This document shows, piece by piece, positions 47,129 through 57,284 of a stretch of DNA of 64,000 bases. The position numbers and the translations under genes are program-made. Positions within the stretch are counted from its first letter, which is position 1; the number at the start of each line of letters is the position of its first letter. The notes beneath the pieces are model-generated. The model worked only from the letters and a program-made list of their open reading frames with translations, had not been told where the DNA came from and did not search any database. Source of the stretch: Neoscytalidium dimidiatum (lineage: Eukaryota > Ascomycota > Dothideomycetes > Botryosphaeriales > Botryosphaeriaceae); the NCBI GenBank assembly GCA_037367355.1, contig CM074700.1:1054001-1118000 (forward strand), given 5' to 3'.

Positions 47129-48871
47129 CTACCTGAACGCGACCTTGCTCTTATCTTCCAAGCAATAAGGCACGCTGGGCGACCGCCACTCGGGCGTCGA
47201 AGCGTCGCCCTCGCCGAATCTTACCACCGGCCTGAGGAAGCTTAGACGCGCCCCGCCGAACGCGCTCCTCTCGAACCTCTGGAACGAGCCGCCGTCCTCC
47301 CGCAGCCTGTCCCCGCCGTAGACCCGCGACCAGCCGTCCCACACGGTGAACAGCAGGTCGAAGACGTGGTCCGACGCGCGCATGGGCGCCCACCCGAAGC
47401 GCTCCTGGCACGCCCGCACCGCGTCGCGCGGATACAGCCCGACCTCGGGCCTCAGCGCGAACGTGTTGACGGCCGTCAGCGCCGCGTGCGCGTAGTAGCT
47501 GCCGCCGCGGAGCGCGCGGTCGCGCAGGCCCAGCATCGCGCCCACGGCGCCGACGATGCCCGTCGTCATGTCCGAGACGGGCAGCGACGGCAGCGCGCAC
47601 TCGCCGTCGGCCAGGCCCAGCGCGCGGCCGGTGACGAAGGCGGACCCGGCCGCCGCGTCCGCGATCTGCTGCCAGCCGGGCCGCTCGGCGTAGTAGCCGT
47701 CCGGCCCGTAGCAGTTCTCCGACACGTACACGATGCCCCTCTGCCGCTCGGCGGCCGCGCGCAGCAGGTCCTTCGGCCCGAGCCCGTACTTCTCGAGGCG
47801 GGACTGGCGGAAGCCCTGGATGAAGACGTCGGCGTCGGCGACCAGGGCCCTGACGTAGGCCAGGTCGTCGGGCTTGCGCAGGTCGACCGCCACCGTGCGC
47901 TTGCCGGCGTTGAGGGTGAGCTGCATGACGTTGACGTCGACGAGGTGCGGGGCGTTGAGCCGGATCACGTCGGCGCCGTAGGACGAGAGCACGGCGCCGA
48001 TCTGCGGCCCGGCGATGATGCGCGTCATCTCCACCACCTTGACGCCCGCCAGGGGCCTCTTGTCGGCGGGGTCGAGAGGGGGGAAGCCGACGCGCGGGGT
48101 GGGCGCCGCGTAGTCCTGCTGCTTGACGTTGACGAGCGGGTGCTTGGCCAGCGACTTGCCCATCTCGCCGTTGTTCCACGCCTCGGGCGTGAAGCAGATG
48201 CTGCCGCAGAAGCCGTTGTACAGGTTGTTGAACTCCAGCTCCTCCGGCGTCTTGGTGCGGATCGTCTTGGCGATGTGGTTCCATGCCTCCTCGCTGGTCT
48301 TGCAGCCCTCGTCCGGGTCGATGCCGAGGGACTTCATGAGGGGCACCGCGGCGAGGGAGCCGTGGACCGAGTACCACGTCTCAGGGTTCTTGGTGGGGTA
48401 TATGGCGGTCGACTTGTACTTGAGTGGCGTGTCGTACCAGCCCTGCTCGAAGTCCGGGACGATGCTGTTCAGCTTCCCTTGCTTCACCAGCGACACGATG
48501 TCCTCGCCGTTCACGAAGCCAGTACCGATTGCCGCGAACCAGAAGGCGGTGTGGGTCGTGTCGACCGTGATCTTCCTCTCCTTCGAGGGTGCGCCCCTAA
48601 TTGCCAGGATCTCGTCTGCGAGCACTCCGCTCATGGCGTGGAGGGCCGCAGCCACCGAGACGGCTTTGATGGGGCCGGGAATGGTGGGGAACTCATCGCC
48701 CACGAACTTGACCTTCGAGAGCAGCTCCGGGCCTTGTGTGAATCCGGGTGTTTGAGAGGCGAGGTAGTTGAAGATTCTCTGGGTATCCTCGGGCACAGGG
48801 GTGAACCTGGTGTCCGTATGTGTGCCCGGACCGTAGACATTGGGAATAGTTGGATGTGAGTTTTCAGACAT
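47129..48871 (-). CDS. CaiB/BaiF family III CoA-transferase
   Basis: Single exon of 580 aa, the size of fungal two-lobed CaiB/BaiF proteins. An N-terminal half (PIKAVSVAAALHAMSGVLAD, then HTAFWFAAIG) is followed from about residue 285 by the classical core: LAGVKVVEMTRIIAGPQIGA, SSYGADVIRLNAP, MQLTLNAGKRTVAVDLRKPD, LVADADVFIQGFRQSRLEKYG, then PSLPVSDMTTGIVGAVGAML. Family III enzymes move CoA between carboxylic acids, as in oxalate, carnitine, formate or bile-acid routes. The start was set at 48871 (MSENSH) because the conserved part begins soon after. An upstream in-frame Met at 48976 would add an unlikely leader over the TATA box. The gene is divergent from a 3-hydroxyacyl/carnitine dehydrogenase-like gene, which suggests joint work on a hydroxy-acid. 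Confidence 0.9.
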   Translation of the reverse strand: MSENSHPTIPNVYGPGTHTDTRFTPVPEDTQRIFNYLASQTPGFTQGPELLSKVKFVGDEFPTIPGPIKAVSVAAALHAMSGVLADEILAIRGAPSKERKITVDTTHTAFWFAAIGTGFVNGEDIVSLVKQGKLNSIVPDFEQGWYDTPLKYKSTAIYPTKNPETWYSVHGSLAAVPLMKSLGIDPDEGCKTSEEAWNHIAKTIRTKTPEELEFNNLYNGFCGSICFTPEAWNNGEMGKSLAKHPLVNVKQQDYAAPTPRVGFPPLDPADKRPLAGVKVVEMTRIIAGPQIGAVLSSYGADVIRLNAPHLVDVNVMQLTLNAGKRTVAVDLRKPDDLAYVRALVADADVFIQGFRQSRLEKYGLGPKDLLRAAAERQRGIVYVSENCYGPDGYYAERPGWQQIADAAAGSAFVTGRALGLADGECALPSLPVSDMTTGIVGAVGAMLGLRDRALRGGSYYAHAALTAVNTFALRPEVGLYPRDAVRACQERFGWAPMRASDHVFDLLFTVWDGWSRVYGGDRLREDGGSFQRFERSAFGGARLSFLRPVVRFGEGDASTPEWRSPSVPYCLEDKSKVAFR

Positions 48872-49375
48872 CTCGACTAGACTAAGAGAGTAGAGAGAGA
48901 AAAGAGATGGATAGAGTGGGAATTGATGCTGAGAGAGGTCCTGTCGAAGCATACAGGACAATTCATTTTTATACACAACTGCCCACCTGCAACACTCCGG
49001 CAGTCGGCAGCATTTTCACCCTGATGAACCTCCAGAGCATGAGCGCACGTCATCGAAATGGAGTTGCCTACCTGACGGAGAGCGTGCCGAGGAGCCTCGG
49101 CACAATCTTGTCAGCCGAGTTTTCTGCGCAACGGTCGTGCGTTCGTCGATCAATAGATCGCCAAGAGATAACGGCCCTAGGGTCGGCCGACCCCTGGTGA
49201 TGTAAATGTATGTCCCCGTTGCTAAGTCAGATGCCTCCGCAGGGTATAAGAGACTGAATTAGCAGCGGTAGACGGGGTACTGTGGGTAGTTGTCAGTAAA
49301 GTCTACAATTTGCAGTCCTCAAAACTTTTGTTCTCTCCCAAACGCATCTTTCTCTTGACATCTCGGCACTTCACC
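48872..49375. promoter_or_regulatory. Divergent promoter with a TATA box for each gene
   Basis: The spacer is 504 bp. TATAAAAA on the minus strand (48973-48966) lies 95 bp before the CoA-transferase ATG. TATAAG on the plus strand (49245-49250) lies 126 bp before the dehydrogenase ATG. The arrangement suggests co-expression. No known regulator site was identified. Confidence 0.5.
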
Positions 49376-50356
49376 ATGGCCGAAACCGCTCAAATCAAGA
49401 AAGTCGCAGTCATCGGCTGCGGCGCCATCGGAGCCTCATGGGCAGCTCTCTTCGCAGCTCACGGCCTGGAAGTCTCCGCCTTCGACATCAACCCGGAAGC
49501 AGAAGCGTTCATGCGTTCTCTGATCTCGGAAGCGCTGCCCACGCTTTCCCGGACCGGCCGAGTGGACGATCTCGAAGCCGTCTCGTCGCGAGTGAGCTTC
49601 ACCACCGATCTCGACGCCGGCCTGCGGGACGCCGACTTCGTGCAAGAAAACGGGCCGGAGCGGCTGGACTTCAAGCAGGGCCTCTTCGACGACATCGCCG
49701 GCAGAGTCGGGCGCGACACCATCATCGCGACGTCGTCGTCGGGCCTGACGTGCTCGGCGATCCAGGCGGGCGTGCGGACGCACCCGGACCGCTGCGTCGT
49801 CGGGCACCCGTTCAACCCGCCGCACCTGATCCCGCTCGTCGAGGTGGTGGGCGGGGCGCGGACGTCGCCGGGGACGGTCGCGCGCACGATGGCCTTCTAC
49901 GACGGGCTGGGCAAGAAGGCGGTGCGCGTGCGCAGGGAGGTGCCGGGCCACATCGCCAACCGGCTGCAGGCGGCGCTGGTGCGCGAGATCCTGTACCTCG
50001 CGCAGGAGGGCGTGTGCAGCGTCGCCGACATCGACGACGCCGTGAGCTACGGGCCGGGCCTGCGCTGGGGCGTCATGGGCCCCAGCGCCCTGCTGCATCT
50101 CGGCGGCGGGCCCGGCGGCATCGAGCACTTGAGCAATCACCTGCTGAAGCCGCTCACCGGCTGGTGGGCGCCGCACGATCCGCGGGTGGATGAGGAGTTG
50201 CGGCAGAAGTGGGTCGATGGCACGCTGGAGGCCGTTGCGGGAAGGCGGTACGAGGACTTGGCGAGGCAGAGGGACGAGGAGATCGTGGAGTTGCTGAGGA
50301 CAAGGGAGGAGTGGGATGGTTACGCTGAGGCTCAGAAGGGGGAAAGTAGAACGTGA
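49376..50356 (+). CDS. 3-hydroxyacyl-CoA dehydrogenase-fold enzyme, L-carnitine dehydrogenase-like
   Basis: Single exon of 326 aa. The NAD-binding motif VAVIGCGAIGASWAALFAA is at residues 10-28. It is followed by ADFVQENGPERLDFKQGLF, IIATSSSGLTCSAIQ, the substrate and catalytic segment VVGHPFNPPHLIPLVEVVGG (His in GHPFNPP), and the C-terminal domain VPGHIANRLQAALVREILYL and GPGLRWGVMGPSALLHLGG. This pattern is that of the single-subunit NAD-dependent group containing L-carnitine 3-dehydrogenase, L-gulonate dehydrogenase and lambda-crystallin. The GPGLRW element resembles the carnitine type most to me. The substrate is not proven. The start was put at 49376 (cacCATGGC context) rather than the upstream Met at 49310. 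Confidence 0.87.
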   Translation: MAETAQIKKVAVIGCGAIGASWAALFAAHGLEVSAFDINPEAEAFMRSLISEALPTLSRTGRVDDLEAVSSRVSFTTDLDAGLRDADFVQENGPERLDFKQGLFDDIAGRVGRDTIIATSSSGLTCSAIQAGVRTHPDRCVVGHPFNPPHLIPLVEVVGGARTSPGTVARTMAFYDGLGKKAVRVRREVPGHIANRLQAALVREILYLAQEGVCSVADIDDAVSYGPGLRWGVMGPSALLHLGGGPGGIEHLSNHLLKPLTGWWAPHDPRVDEELRQKWVDGTLEAVAGRRYEDLARQRDEEIVELLRTREEWDGYAEAQKGESRT

Positions 50357-51098
50357 TACTCGATTAATATTGTTTAACATACGTAAATAGACTGGAATTA
50401 GGAATGAATTTGAATAGACTACTTCAAGAGAAATGGTATGCTGAAATGCAAGCGAAAACGGACTCAGCTTGGTTACAGCTTGTATCTGAGTGGGCGCTGG
50501 CGGAACCTGATGCGCACTCCTGGGGCGGACAGCCGTGGTCTTTTCGAGATCTGGTGATCTTAGGGATGTCAGGGCTCTTGGGCCTCGAGACGAGGAGGAA
50601 GAGTCCCTGACGAGGCCCCAGTCACCAGTTGGTCCAGGCCAAGGGGGTACAGATTCACAGAGTAGATGCAATGCTTGATCTCCGACCTTCGGCAGAGCGA
50701 GACATATGCGATAAGATGGACTGCCCCGTTCAGGCAATAGGCGGGGCGTGCTGCAACGACGGTGCCATTAACGGGTGAGGACCAACTTGACCGTGCGCGG
50801 GGGGATTGCGCGGAGTGGATGCGGAGCAGGCGCTTTGATCAACGATGGTGGCATCACAGTGCATGCGGCGAATAGAGATGCGAGGCTGCGTCCGAGTCAG
50901 GCAGGGGAGAGGCTGTGATGTAGAAGGTGAGGTGGGAGAAAAAGTTTGCTGGAGGTCGGGCCGTTACTTATGTCGGCCGAGGAGTGTCTGGACTATGCGC
51001 AGAAGCCCCTTTGCCTCCTGGAGGCTCTTAAATATCTTCGAAGTAGTTTATAATGCGCTCCTTCAATGAATCTGTTGTCAGCACAGAAACCACTCAAA
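50357..51098. other. Intergenic region between the dehydrogenase and the YWTD propeller gene
   Basis: This contains the dehydrogenase 3' UTR (AT-rich up to about 50410) and the promoter of the next gene. Two frames of about 70 codons show no domain. Confidence 0.45.
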
Positions 51099-52019
51099 AT
51101 GTCGTCGAACCAACGCCTGTTCATCCTCGATTGCGATATTAGTCACTGCTCCAACCGCTCCGGCCGCATCATCTCATGCCGCACTGACGGCTCCGACGCG
51201 CAGACTGTAGTAAAAGACTTGCACGAGCTCCCCGACGGTATCGCCATCGACCATGCCCGCGGCCACATCTACTGGACAAACATGGGCACGAGCGGCTTCG
51301 CTGCCAACGACGGCTCCATTCAGCGATGCAACCTCGACGGCTCCAACATCACCACCATCCTCCCGCCCTCATCAACCTACACGCCTAAGCAGCTCGCCAT
51401 CGCCGATAAAGCCCAGAAGCTGTACTGGTCCGACCGCGAAGGCATGCGTGTCATGCGCGCCGACCTGGACGGATCCGCCGTCGAAACCCTCGTGCAGACA
51501 GGTGCCACAGCCGAAGACCGCACGGACAAGACGCGCTGGTGCGTCGGCGTCGCAGTCGACGAGGCCAACGGATATTTCTACTGGACGCAGAAGGGGCCTT
51601 CGAAGGGCAACGTCGGGCGCATCTTCCGCGCCCGCATCGATGGCGCGCCCGCGGCCTACCCGGCGGTGAGAGGGGACGTCGAGCTGTTGTTCGACAGCCT
51701 GCCCGAGCCGATTGACCTGGAGCTGGATGTCGAGAGGCAGCTGCTGTATTGGACGGACAGAGGCGATCCGCCCAAGGGTAACACGCTTAACCGCGCCTTC
51801 GTGGGGCAGGCTGCACAGGTGCCGCGGGGGAGGCAGATCTTGGCGATAAGGTTGCACGAGACTATTGGCCTGGCGCTGGACGCTAAGAACCAGGTGGTGT
51901 ATGTTACCGATTTGGCAGGTGGAGTCTACCGTGTGAAGGTTGACGGTGCGGAGGGGGAGAAAGAAGTCTTGTTTTCTGAGCTGGGCGACCTCACAGGAAT
52001 TGCGCTGTATGGTCACTAA
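51099..52019 (+). CDS. YWTD-repeat six-bladed beta-propeller protein
   Basis: Single exon of 306 aa with LDL-receptor class-B-like repeats: HIYWTNMGTSG, KLYWSDREGMRVMRADLDGS, YFYWTQKGPSKG, LLYWTDRGDPPKGN and the degenerate VVYVTDLAGGVYRVKVDG. There is no signal peptide and no transmembrane segment, so it is probably a soluble intracellular protein and not a receptor. Related soluble propellers include lactonases, but catalytic residues could not be assigned. The second Met (51099, caaaATG context) was chosen as the start over 51066. The gene runs in the same direction as the dehydrogenase and may join it and the CoA-transferase in one pathway, which is an inference. Confidence 0.82.
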   Translation: MSSNQRLFILDCDISHCSNRSGRIISCRTDGSDAQTVVKDLHELPDGIAIDHARGHIYWTNMGTSGFAANDGSIQRCNLDGSNITTILPPSSTYTPKQLAIADKAQKLYWSDREGMRVMRADLDGSAVETLVQTGATAEDRTDKTRWCVGVAVDEANGYFYWTQKGPSKGNVGRIFRARIDGAPAAYPAVRGDVELLFDSLPEPIDLELDVERQLLYWTDRGDPPKGNTLNRAFVGQAAQVPRGRQILAIRLHETIGLALDAKNQVVYVTDLAGGVYRVKVDGAEGEKEVLFSELGDLTGIALYGH

Positions 52020-52458
52020 TCTGGAAACTCCTCGAAGCTGAAGCGGAGTTGTAATGTATATTCATTCACTGTAAATATCAGGTCTTGAAAAGGAAGCCGG
52101 GATACCAAGCCGCAGCAGAAATGCGATTGCTGCACAAATAGCTGAGCAGGTCAATTAGAGGCGGTGATTTGAGAATATTGTAGAGTAGAAGCCTAAAGTA
52201 TAATTACACGCTGGTCTAAATCATGTTTACCATTATTTGAAACTCCTTTTTTCTCCTTCTCGAGTCCTACTCAACTACCTCGTTGCCAGAGGCTTCCTTG
52301 GACCACAAGCGCGGGGACTTGAAGCGGTCATCTGGACGCAAATAGCCTACGGTGCTTGTAACACTTACGTCCGTATGACTACTCCATCTCGCCGTATCAG
52401 AATTCGGCGGATACGGCCGAAATAACCATGGTCGGAGTTTGTGATGCTTCTGGTGCAT
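52020..52458. other. 3'-3' spacer
   Basis: The YWTD gene and the Ser/Thr-rich secreted-protein gene converge here. The sequence is AT-rich, as expected for 3' UTRs, and nothing further is seen. Confidence 0.45.
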
Positions 52459-52944
52459 CTATGTAGAAGCTGTTGCCTTGGGCTTCGCAGCCTTCCAGAC
52501 ATGCAATTTAGAAGACGAGGCCGTAGTGGTGATTGGGACTCCAGTATTGCTTGACTGGACGGTGCTCGAGGAAGCAACAGACGTACTGGCAAGCTTGGCG
52601 TTGATGACGGTGACAAGAGTATAAGTCGGTACTGGAGTGCTCGAAATGGAGACGAAGAAAGAGGAGGAAGCAGAAACTGTATATGTAGTAGAAACGACGA
52701 CGGTGCTGGTGGCGTCCGGGGTGCTGGTGACAATGACTGTAACCGTTGGGGTGGGAGTGCTGGAGGTAACCTCAACCGTGCTGCTGGAGGACAGGGTAAT
52801 GGTCTTTAGACCGAGAGGGCCCAACATAGCAGGGGGAGGGGCGATGATCTGCGCAGCAGCACCGGCCTCTCGCTTCTCGACGGGAGCAGCAAAGTTGACG
52901 CCACCGAAGGCGAGAAGAGTCATGATGATCTTGGCGGTATGCAT
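52459..52944 (-). CDS. Small Ser/Thr/Val-rich secreted or wall protein
   Basis: A 161-aa single-exon product with a signal peptide (about residues 1-19, MHTAKIIMTLLAFGGVNFAA) and a Kex2-like site (EKREAG). The remaining roughly 130 residues consist mostly of Ser, Thr and Val, with repeated STP/TVTV and TST motifs and no cysteine. It has no recognisable domain and no GPI-type hydrophobic end. It probably enters the secretory pathway and is O-mannosylated. Function is unknown. Strong bias toward Ser/Thr codons over a continuous frame with a good signal peptide argues that it is real. Confidence 0.6.
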   Translation of the reverse strand: MHTAKIIMTLLAFGGVNFAAPVEKREAGAAAQIIAPPPAMLGPLGLKTITLSSSSTVEVTSSTPTPTVTVIVTSTPDATSTVVVSTTYTVSASSSFFVSISSTPVPTYTLVTVINAKLASTSVASSSTVQSSNTGVPITTTASSSKLHVWKAAKPKATAST

Positions 52945-54926
52945 TACGATTGATTGGCTTTTGCCGGAGAGTTCAAGCAGCTATCTCCGGAATCGGTCGT
53001 TTCGAAAGCGGAAAGATTGGAATCGAAAGAGAGAAGACCGAGATCTGATCAGAGTCTCTGAGGCCAGAGCTTAAAAGTAAGTTTGACGTTTGATGTTTCC
53101 ACTTCGAGCAGGTCAGACTGTCTTTTATCCTCCTGGGGACGAGGCTACGCAAACCGTCACAGCCGTCGGCTAATCAGCATCTGGACCTACTCCAATCTGT
53201 CGCATGTCCCCGGTTCCTTGGCCTGGGGCACTTGATGCGACATTAGCTTCCCGGTCCATGGGAACACAGGGATGGTGTCCTGCTATTAGGCGGCGATCTA
53301 CGTAGGGATACGGTTATTCAACTTCCGCATGCGTCTGAGCTTTACCACCAACGACTAAGTGAATACATGTGATTGAGGAAGAATCACCGGTGCTGGTAAT
53401 CATCGAGGATACTTCAGTTGAATAGCCACTGTTGGTTCCGGCTCAATAAGCTACCCCAACAAGAAGCAATTTTGAGATCCAAGTAAAATCCAGTGCGGCG
53501 TCAGACTAGAGGGCTACAAATTCGGCATTTACAAGACACCAGACTTGATTTTGTCGAATATTTCTTTTTTGGGAAGCACGAAATACCTGAGCCATGAGTA
53601 AACTCCAATTGCTCAGATGTGATTTCCAGACTTCGAAGCCAATTCGTCGCAATTGGTATAATGGGCAAGTAGCCCGGATGTTTCAGTGGTGGCATGGATT
53701 TAAACTTTAGCAACCCGGTTGCGGTCTCGACCACGGAACCCACCGAAACACGAAACCGGTCCAATCCGATAAACAATTAAAATTCTTGATGATCAGATTT
53801 GCCTAATCAAATGTAAATGGCTATGATGGTGTCCTGATCAACACGTGGTGGTGTATGCACACATGAAGTGGCCTGCAGATCTGTACATCTTCAATTAGGG
53901 TTTGCGTTGGAAATATATACAGTTACAATATTTGTCGAGGGCGAAATATGGAACTCTGAGATCCCGCAGTTGTAAAGAATTAGATGTAACATGGTTTACC
54001 AGGCTGCACAACTCTAATAAAGCTAAGCATCCGCTCAGCGGAGGAGCAATGTACGATTTGTCGGAGATTTAATCAGAAGATCTTGATATACATATGTGTG
54101 CAGGTTTGCCACGGTGCTTCTACCTCTTGAGTTTGCGATATCAGATATCTGCAAATAGGCGGTAAGTCTAGATCGGGGCCAGGCTGTCTTATCTCTGACA
54201 AACTGCAATAGATAAACTTCACCGCGTCACGGCTTCGGTTTTCCCTGGCATCGATCACTCAACTGTAATATAGTCTGGCCATATATACTAAGACCCGATA
54301 AAGTGGCTAAACAAGTTTCTTGGCGCAGCCCAATTTGCGGTGAGAACACAATGGCCCCACGTCACGCAACACGAGGGTGTCATGGTCAATCATATCAAAA
54401 AGGCAGCTCCAATGGCACAATAGAGTAGTAGGTTTTCGCCAGTCGGGACGATTAATAAAAATTCAGGTTCTCTCGTATTGATCTCAGCGGTAGTGTATAG
54501 CGCTGGCGTGCTGTACAGCTGCATGAGGCATCTGCAAATGTTGCCAAGCAAAAACTTTGGCGGAGATCGAGCCGTATCGGGAAGGTCTCTAAATATTCCC
54601 GTACTCGGCATAGCTTCTATTGCACAAGCACTCATACCTATCCTGTACGCGGAGCTTGTTGCCAGCGACACCTCCTCAATGTGGAAGGTTGCAAGGCACT
54701 CGGCATCGCTTCTCGCGCTCAAGCATTGCCATGCATCTAAATCTTGGTTGTAAACCCGCCATGGTAAGGTGAGCACGCAAGTCACCAATCGTGACATTTG
54801 ACCACTCATTGTTCTATAAAGGCAAGCCTTCCCGACTTCTCTGTGGGCATCAGCACTCTCCAGCTTCGACTCGCTGAGGACTCTTTCCCCCGGCTTCGTT
54901 CACTCTCGGTTCTTCTGTCTTGCATA
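52945..54926. other. Two-kilobase gene-poor intergenic region
   Basis: This contains the promoters of the small secreted protein (left edge) and the aspartic protease (right edge). Short frames exist on both strands (for example near 53501-53776 and 54390-54809), but they lack domains. No target duplications or inverted repeats were found by eye. Confidence 0.45.
54815..54820 (+). promoter_or_regulatory. TATA box of the aspartic protease gene
   Basis: TATAAA lies 107 bp upstream of the ATG at 54927 and is followed by a C/T-rich leader, a common layout for strongly expressed fungal secreted-enzyme genes. Confidence 0.45.
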
Positions 54927-56285
54927 ATGCCGTCCTTTAAGTCTGCTGTGGCCCTTGCAGCCTTGGTCGGCTTTGCCGCAGCCTCCCCGGTCGACAACAC
55001 CATCGAGAAGCGAGGCACCTTTACTCTCACGCAGAAGCAAAAGGGTACTTACCTCAAGAACGGTGCCGCGCAGATTGTTAAGACCTTCAACAAGTATGGA
55101 AAGGTTGCTCCCGTCGAGGCTGTCGAAGCTGCTGCCGCCGCCCCAACCGGCTCCGTTGTCACCGAGCCGGGTGACGAGTATGACTCGCTCTACTTGACAC
55201 CAGTCACTGTCGGCAACAAAGAGCTGGAACTTGATATCGATACCGGTTCGGCCGACCTCTGGGTCTTCTCTACGCTTCTATCCAGCAGCCTTCAATCCGG
55301 CCATGCTGTTTATGATCCTTCTGTCTCTGGCAAGAAGTTGAACGGATACACCTGGTACGTTGACATTATCCGGCATCGCACGAGACATTCAATTAATAAA
55401 TAACATCAGGAGCATCACCTACGGCGATGGTAGCGGTGCCAAGGGTACTGTGTATGCTGACAAGGTAGTGGTGGGCGGCGTTACCGCCACCTCCCAAGCG
55501 GTTGAAGCCGCCACCTCCGTCTCCAGCTCCTTCGCTCAGGACACGGACAACGACGGTCTCCTTGGCTTGGCTTTTAGCTCCATTAACACCGTGAGGCCGA
55601 CCTCTCAGACCACTTTCTTTGATACCATTGGCGGTTCCCTCGCCAAGAAGCTATTTGCTGTTACTCTCAAGAAGGGTGCTCCTGGCGTAAGACATCTCCC
55701 GTTTCGCAGCAGCACCAATTAACTTGCTAACAATTGCTTAGTCATATGACTTCGGCTTTATAGATAGCAGCAAGTACACTGGTTCAATTGTGTACGTTGA
55801 TGTGGACGATGCGAACGGCTTCTGGGAGTTTGCTCCGTCCGGTTATGCGGTGGGCAGCGGGTCCGTTGTCTCGGCATCCATCGACGCAATTGCGGACACC
55901 GGCACCACTCTTCTTTACCTTCCCACTGCCGTTGTTTCTGCATACTACGCCAAGGTATCTGGTGCATCTTACAGCTCCTCGTATGGTGGCTACGTCTTCC
56001 CGTGCAGCGCGAGTCTGCCCGACTTCACGCTCGTTATTGGCAGCCAGAAGCGCACCGTTCCTGGATCTTACATCAACTACGCCCCTGCCACCAGCAGCAC
56101 TTGCTTCGGTGGTATTCAGAGAGATACCGGCATTGGTTTCTCCATCGTTGGCGATATTTTCCTCAAGGTGAGTACATGCGCGTAAGACGTATGAGCAAAT
56201 GGACTAATCTTCCCCCCAGTCTCAGTATGTTGTGTTCGATCAGAGCACTGGAAGCCCCCGCCTCGGCTTTGCTCAGCAGGCCTAA
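54927..56285 (+). CDS. Secreted pepsin-type aspartic protease (A1; aspergillopepsin/penicillopepsin-like)
   Basis: Four exons (54927-55354, 55410-55686, 55742-56167, 56220-56285) give 398 aa, the usual length of fungal A1 prepro-enzymes. The signal peptide ([19 protein letters not shown]) is followed by a propeptide with an EKR site and [18 protein letters not shown]. The mature enzyme begins near [13 protein letters not shown]. The two catalytic Asp motifs are present: [12 protein letters not shown] and [13 protein letters not shown]. The flap is [12 protein letters not shown]. The last exon holds [18 protein letters not shown], the typical end. Two Cys flank the C-lobe loop (VFPCSASL and STCFGG). 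Activity at acid pH in the medium is inferred from the family. Confidence 0.95.
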
Positions 56286-56628
56286 GCCGTTTAGATGAGA
56301 TGTGCTTGAGATTATGGGTTCTGTCGTGGTACCCACCGGGGTGATTGCCAGATCAAGACTAGAGTAATTCCGTAGCGCCCCTAGTTCGGGGATTGAGGAA
56401 TCATAATTCCACCTAAGGCAATTCGTAACAGTGTTTTACAGTACAGTACAGTTCTCACCTATCACAGCCGAAGGGAATTGAAGCAACCGTCCGGTAGCGA
56501 GTATTCAACCATATTAGTAACATTTGCGTCCGGATGACTGCTTCCACACCCCGTGCGATGCTCACACAGTATTGCAAAATATAATTCTCTTGATCATAGT
56601 GCAATTCATCCACATGTTTGACGAGTCC
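56286..56628. other. 3'-3' spacer
   Basis: The aspartic protease gene and the hydrolase pseudogene converge here. Short AT-rich tracts are present and no feature is recognised. Confidence 0.45.
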
Positions 56629-57276
56629 TCAAGGATTCTTCTCCTCCAACAAAAACAGCTCCGGCGCCTCTTCCACCCACTCATCAACCGCTTCCAAGCT
56701 CTTACCCTCCACGTACCCAAAGAGCTTTCTAAGCACCGCACTCACCAGCCCGGTAACTCTCACTCCATCAGCCGGCCCCACCCAAGTCCTGTTCAAAACC
56801 GTCCTCTGTTCCAGCAGATCGATCCACAACGGGATGTCGCTGAAGTCCAAATGCCTCGTCCCGTTGACCTGCACATCTCTCAACCATCCCGTCTGCGCAT
56901 CGTTGAAATAATGCCACGTCCCGTCCCCCGGCACGGTCCCGTTCCCCAGGCTCGGGTCGCCTTCGAAATGGGTCTCGCTCGCCAGCTCCAAGAACGGCGT
57001 CCCCAAGTCCGGCGCCGGAACGCTCGCGTTCACCGCGCCCCCGTCGTCCGAAAACTGCAGGAACGAACCGTCCAGATTCGCGCCCGCCCGGAACAACGCC
57101 GCGGCCGCCGCGCCACCACCACCACCACCACCCCCGGCCATGACCGCCGCCGCCGCCGCGGCGCCGCCGCCGCTGTGCCCGAAGACGTCGAAGTGCGTGA
57201 GGTTGAAGGGGGCGCCGTACAGGCGCACGAGGGCCGGGAAGAAGGGGTCGCTCGCGGCGGCGCGGATGTCGGACGC

Positions 57277-57284
57277 GCGGAAGG
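57277..57284. repeat. Left 8-bp target duplication (GCGGAAGG)
   Basis: Identical to 57984-57991 on the other side of the inserted element. An 8-bp duplication is the hallmark of hAT transposition. Confidence 0.88.

Noticed and set aside
47366..48859. 497-codon frame opposite the CoA-transferase
   Set aside because: It lies entirely within the conserved CaiB/BaiF gene on the other strand and has no domain of its own.
49310..49375. Upstream in-frame Met extending the dehydrogenase
   Set aside because: The extension is not conserved-looking and lies in the leader. The ATG at 49376 has the better context, just before the Rossmann motif.
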